A DNA stretch of 64,000 nt from Desulforhopalus singaporensis (GTDB taxonomy: Bacteria > Desulfobacterota > Desulfobulbia > Desulfobulbales > Desulfocapsaceae). Each line of letters begins with the position of its first letter. The first letter of the stretch is position 1. Where the stretch lies: positions 1 to 64,000 of the forward strand of contig NZ_FNJI01000022.1 in assembly GCF_900104445.1 (NCBI RefSeq), in the 5' to 3' direction. Of this stretch, positions 62,208 to 64,000 are shown piece by piece. The notes beneath the pieces are model-generated. The model ran no database searches. It saw only the letters and a program-made list of their open reading frames with translations, and had not been told where the DNA came from. Both the position numbers and the translations under genes were made by a program.

Positions 62208-64000
62208 ATGGCATCGTTTTTTATAGATCGGCCCATTTTTGCATGGGTCATAGCAATTGTAATCATGCTTGCGGGTACTCTGGCGGTCATTACGCTGCCG
62301 GTTTCGCAGTATCCCGAAATTGCGCCGCCGTCGGTAACCATCACCGCAGTTTATCCGGGAGCTTCGGCAAAAACCATCGAGGACAGCGTTACCCAGGTCA
62401 TAGAGCAGAACATGAACGGCCTGGACAACTTGCTCTACATGAGTTCCAGCAGTTCTTCCTCTGGCAGTGTAACGGTTACCCTCACGTTTAGGACCGGAAC
62501 GGACCCCGATATCGCGCAGGTCCAGGTCCAGAACAAGCTGCAACAGGCAACCAGCCAGATTCCCCAGGTGGTGCAGGAGCAGGGATTGAGCGTGGCCAAA
62601 TCCAACTCCACCTTTTTGATGGTGGTGGGGTTCATCTCAAGCGACGGAAACCTTGATCGAAACGATCTGGCCGATTTTATGGTTTCCTCCATCAAAGATC
62701 CGCTGAGTCGTACCGAGGGGGTCGGCAGCATCGAGCTTTTCGGCAGTCAGTACGCCATGCGTATCTGGCTCGATCCCCACAAACTGAACAGGTACCAGCT
62801 CACCCCCGGCGACGTCAGGGCGGCCATCTCCTCCCAGAACAATCAGGTGGCTGTCGGTGATCTCGGCGGAACGCCATCGGTTGCCGGGCAACAGGTAAAC
62901 GCCTCGATGATGGCCCAGACGATGATGAGCTCTCCTGAGGAATTTTCCGGTATCCTTCTCAAGGTGAACTCCGACGGGTCCCAGGTTCGCCTGGGTGACG
63001 TTGCGCGGGTGGAAATAGGTGGTGAAAACTACGCCACCCTCAACTACTACAACGGTCGGCCTGCCACTGGTATGGCGGTGATGCTTGCAACCGGGGCCAA
63101 TGCCCTGGACACCGCCGAGGCGGTCAGGGGGAAATTGGCCGAGCTTGAACGCTATTTCCCGGCCGGCGTGGAGGTTATCTTTCCTTACGACACGACGACT
63201 TTTATCAAGATCTCAATCGAGGAGGTGGCAAATACGCTGATTGAGGCGATCATCCTCGTTTTCCTGGTGATGTTTCTTTTTCTCCAGAATTTTCGCGCAA
63301 CCATTATTCCGACAATCGCCGTGCCGGTGGTGCTGCTCGGTACTTTTGGCATCATGGCCGCTTTTGGCTTTTCCATTAACACCCTGACGATGTTCGGCCT
63401 GGTTCTGGCGATCGGCCTGCTGGTCGACGACGCCATCGTGGTTGTGGAAAATGTTGAACGGATAATTGAAACGGAAGGGCTTACGCCCCTGGAAGCGACG
63501 CGAAAATCGATGAAGCAGATTACCGGTGCGCTGGTGGGAATTGCTCTGGTGCTTTCCGCAGTGTTTGTACCTATGGCGTTTTTCGGCGGCTCCACCGGGG
63601 CCATTTACCGCCAGTTCTCGCTCACCATTATCTCGGCCATGACGCTTTCGGTGATCGTCGCCATCGTTTTAACCCCGGCACTTTGTGCAACCATGCTCAA
63701 GCCGGCCGTCAAAGGTGGTCATGTTGCCAAAAAAGGATTCTTCGGCTGGTTCAACCGGGTGTTCGACAGCAGCAGCGACCGGTATAAAAAAAGTGTCTCC
63801 TACATTGTGCAGCGTGTGGTGCGATTCACCCTGATTTATCTGTTGCTCGCCGGCGGCATGGTGTTTTTGTTTACCAAGCTGCCGACCTCCTTTTTGCCGG
63901 AGGAGGATCAGGGGGTTATGCTCACCATGGTACAGCTTCCCACAGGAGCTACTCTGGAGAGAACCCAGGCGGTTCTTGACAAGGTAGACAATTATTTCCG
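62208..64000 (+). CDS. AcrB-like RND inner-membrane transporter, incomplete at right edge
   Basis: The frame from ATG 62208 is open to the end of the window (at least 597 residues of an expected ~1040). Matches to HAE-1 pumps: '[20 protein letters not shown]' TM1, '[14 protein letters not shown]', '[19 protein letters not shown]' and TM4 '[16 protein letters not shown]' with the two proton-relay Asp. It should extrude hydrophobic drugs or lipids. The rest lies outside the window. Confidence 0.92.
   Translation, partial: MASFFIDRPIFAWVIAIVIMLAGTLAVITLPVSQYPEIAPPSVTITAVYPGASAKTIEDSVTQVIEQNMNGLDNLLYMSSSSSSSGSVTVTLTFRTGTDPDIAQVQVQNKLQQATSQIPQVVQEQGLSVAKSNSTFLMVVGFISSDGNLDRNDLADFMVSSIKDPLSRTEGVGSIELFGSQYAMRIWLDPHKLNRYQLTPGDVRAAISSQNNQVAVGDLGGTPSVAGQQVNASMMAQTMMSSPEEFSGILLKVNSDGSQVRLGDVARVEIGGENYATLNYYNGRPATGMAVMLATGANALDTAEAVRGKLAELERYFPAGVEVIFPYDTTTFIKISIEEVANTLIEAIILVFLVMFLFLQNFRATIIPTIAVPVVLLGTFGIMAAFGFSINTLTMFGLVLAIGLLVDDAIVVVENVERIIETEGLTPLEATRKSMKQITGALVGIALVLSAVFVPMAFFGGSTGAIYRQFSLTIISAMTLSVIVAIVLTPALCATMLKPAVKGGHVAKKGFFGWFNRVFDSSSDRYKKSVSYIVQRVVRFTLIYLLLAGGMVFLFTKLPTSFLPEEDQGVMLTMVQLPTGATLERTQAVLDKVDNYF

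Overview
The window looks like a chromosome segment of an anaerobic Gram-negative bacterium, most likely a Desulfobacterota of the Desulfobulbales type. An outer membrane is implied by LolA-like, PagL-like, LpxL-like and RND genes. Anaerobic metabolism is implied by a full [FeFe] hydrogenase operon with its maturases, a non-pyrrolysine MttB-type methyltransferase, many radical SAM enzymes and a giant sigma-54 activator. The assignment is inferred from gene content only; there is no rRNA or marker gene to prove it.

Positions 1-1750 hold AT-rich accessory DNA with two small lipoproteins and a perfect 16-bp inverted repeat. Positions 2004-8207 hold a satellite gene group: a plus-strand B12-binding-type radical SAM enzyme converges on a minus-strand operon (GT1-like glycosyltransferase, alpha/beta hydrolase, SPASM-type radical SAM). 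Next come a secreted HEAT-like protein and a PagL-like outer-membrane deacylase.

Positions 8398-29279 are one tightly packed plus-strand operon of 22 genes, most overlapping or nearly so. It is a type II fatty-acid/polyene biosynthetic cluster related to aryl polyene clusters. It has three complete ketosynthases, two Cys-less ketosynthase-like proteins, two acyl carrier proteins, one ketoreductase, two hot-dog dehydratases, a thioesterase, a PaaK-like ligase, PlsC- and LpxL-like acyltransferases and a GT2-DUF2062 protein. LolA-like, MMPL and DUF3261 genes supply export and placement. Unlike ordinary aryl polyene clusters it also has a CrtI-like FAD oxidoreductase and a cassette of three radical SAM enzymes. 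It probably makes a modified, glycosylated or acylated envelope lipid. This is the best candidate for an undescribed system here.

The 3' side of the cluster (29330-29706) carries decayed IS630 transposase and DnaB helicase fragments. Then follow a Tat-exported small protein (30010-30630) and a minus-strand pair of MttB-family methyltransferase and APC permease (31243-34189). These are divergent from a 1793-residue pseudokinase-AAA-TPR-GAF-sigma-54 activator whose upstream region holds three copies of a 21-bp near-palindrome.

Positions 40513-41625 encode a sulfotransferase-like protein. Positions 42215-51733 are the hydrogenase block hydG-hydE-aspartase-like-hydF-hydC-hydB-hydA, which can both build and mature a trimeric, NAD(P)-linked, probably electron-bifurcating [FeFe] hydrogenase. 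After it come a zinc-finger/HTH regulator, a tandem universal stress protein, two Hsp20 chaperones, an EthD-like protein, an IorAB-type molybdenum hydroxylase, a CoA-transferase-GNAT fusion and an AcrAB-like RND pump preceded by an AcrR-type operator. The RND inner-membrane gene runs off the right end. I saw no tRNA, rRNA or CRISPR array.
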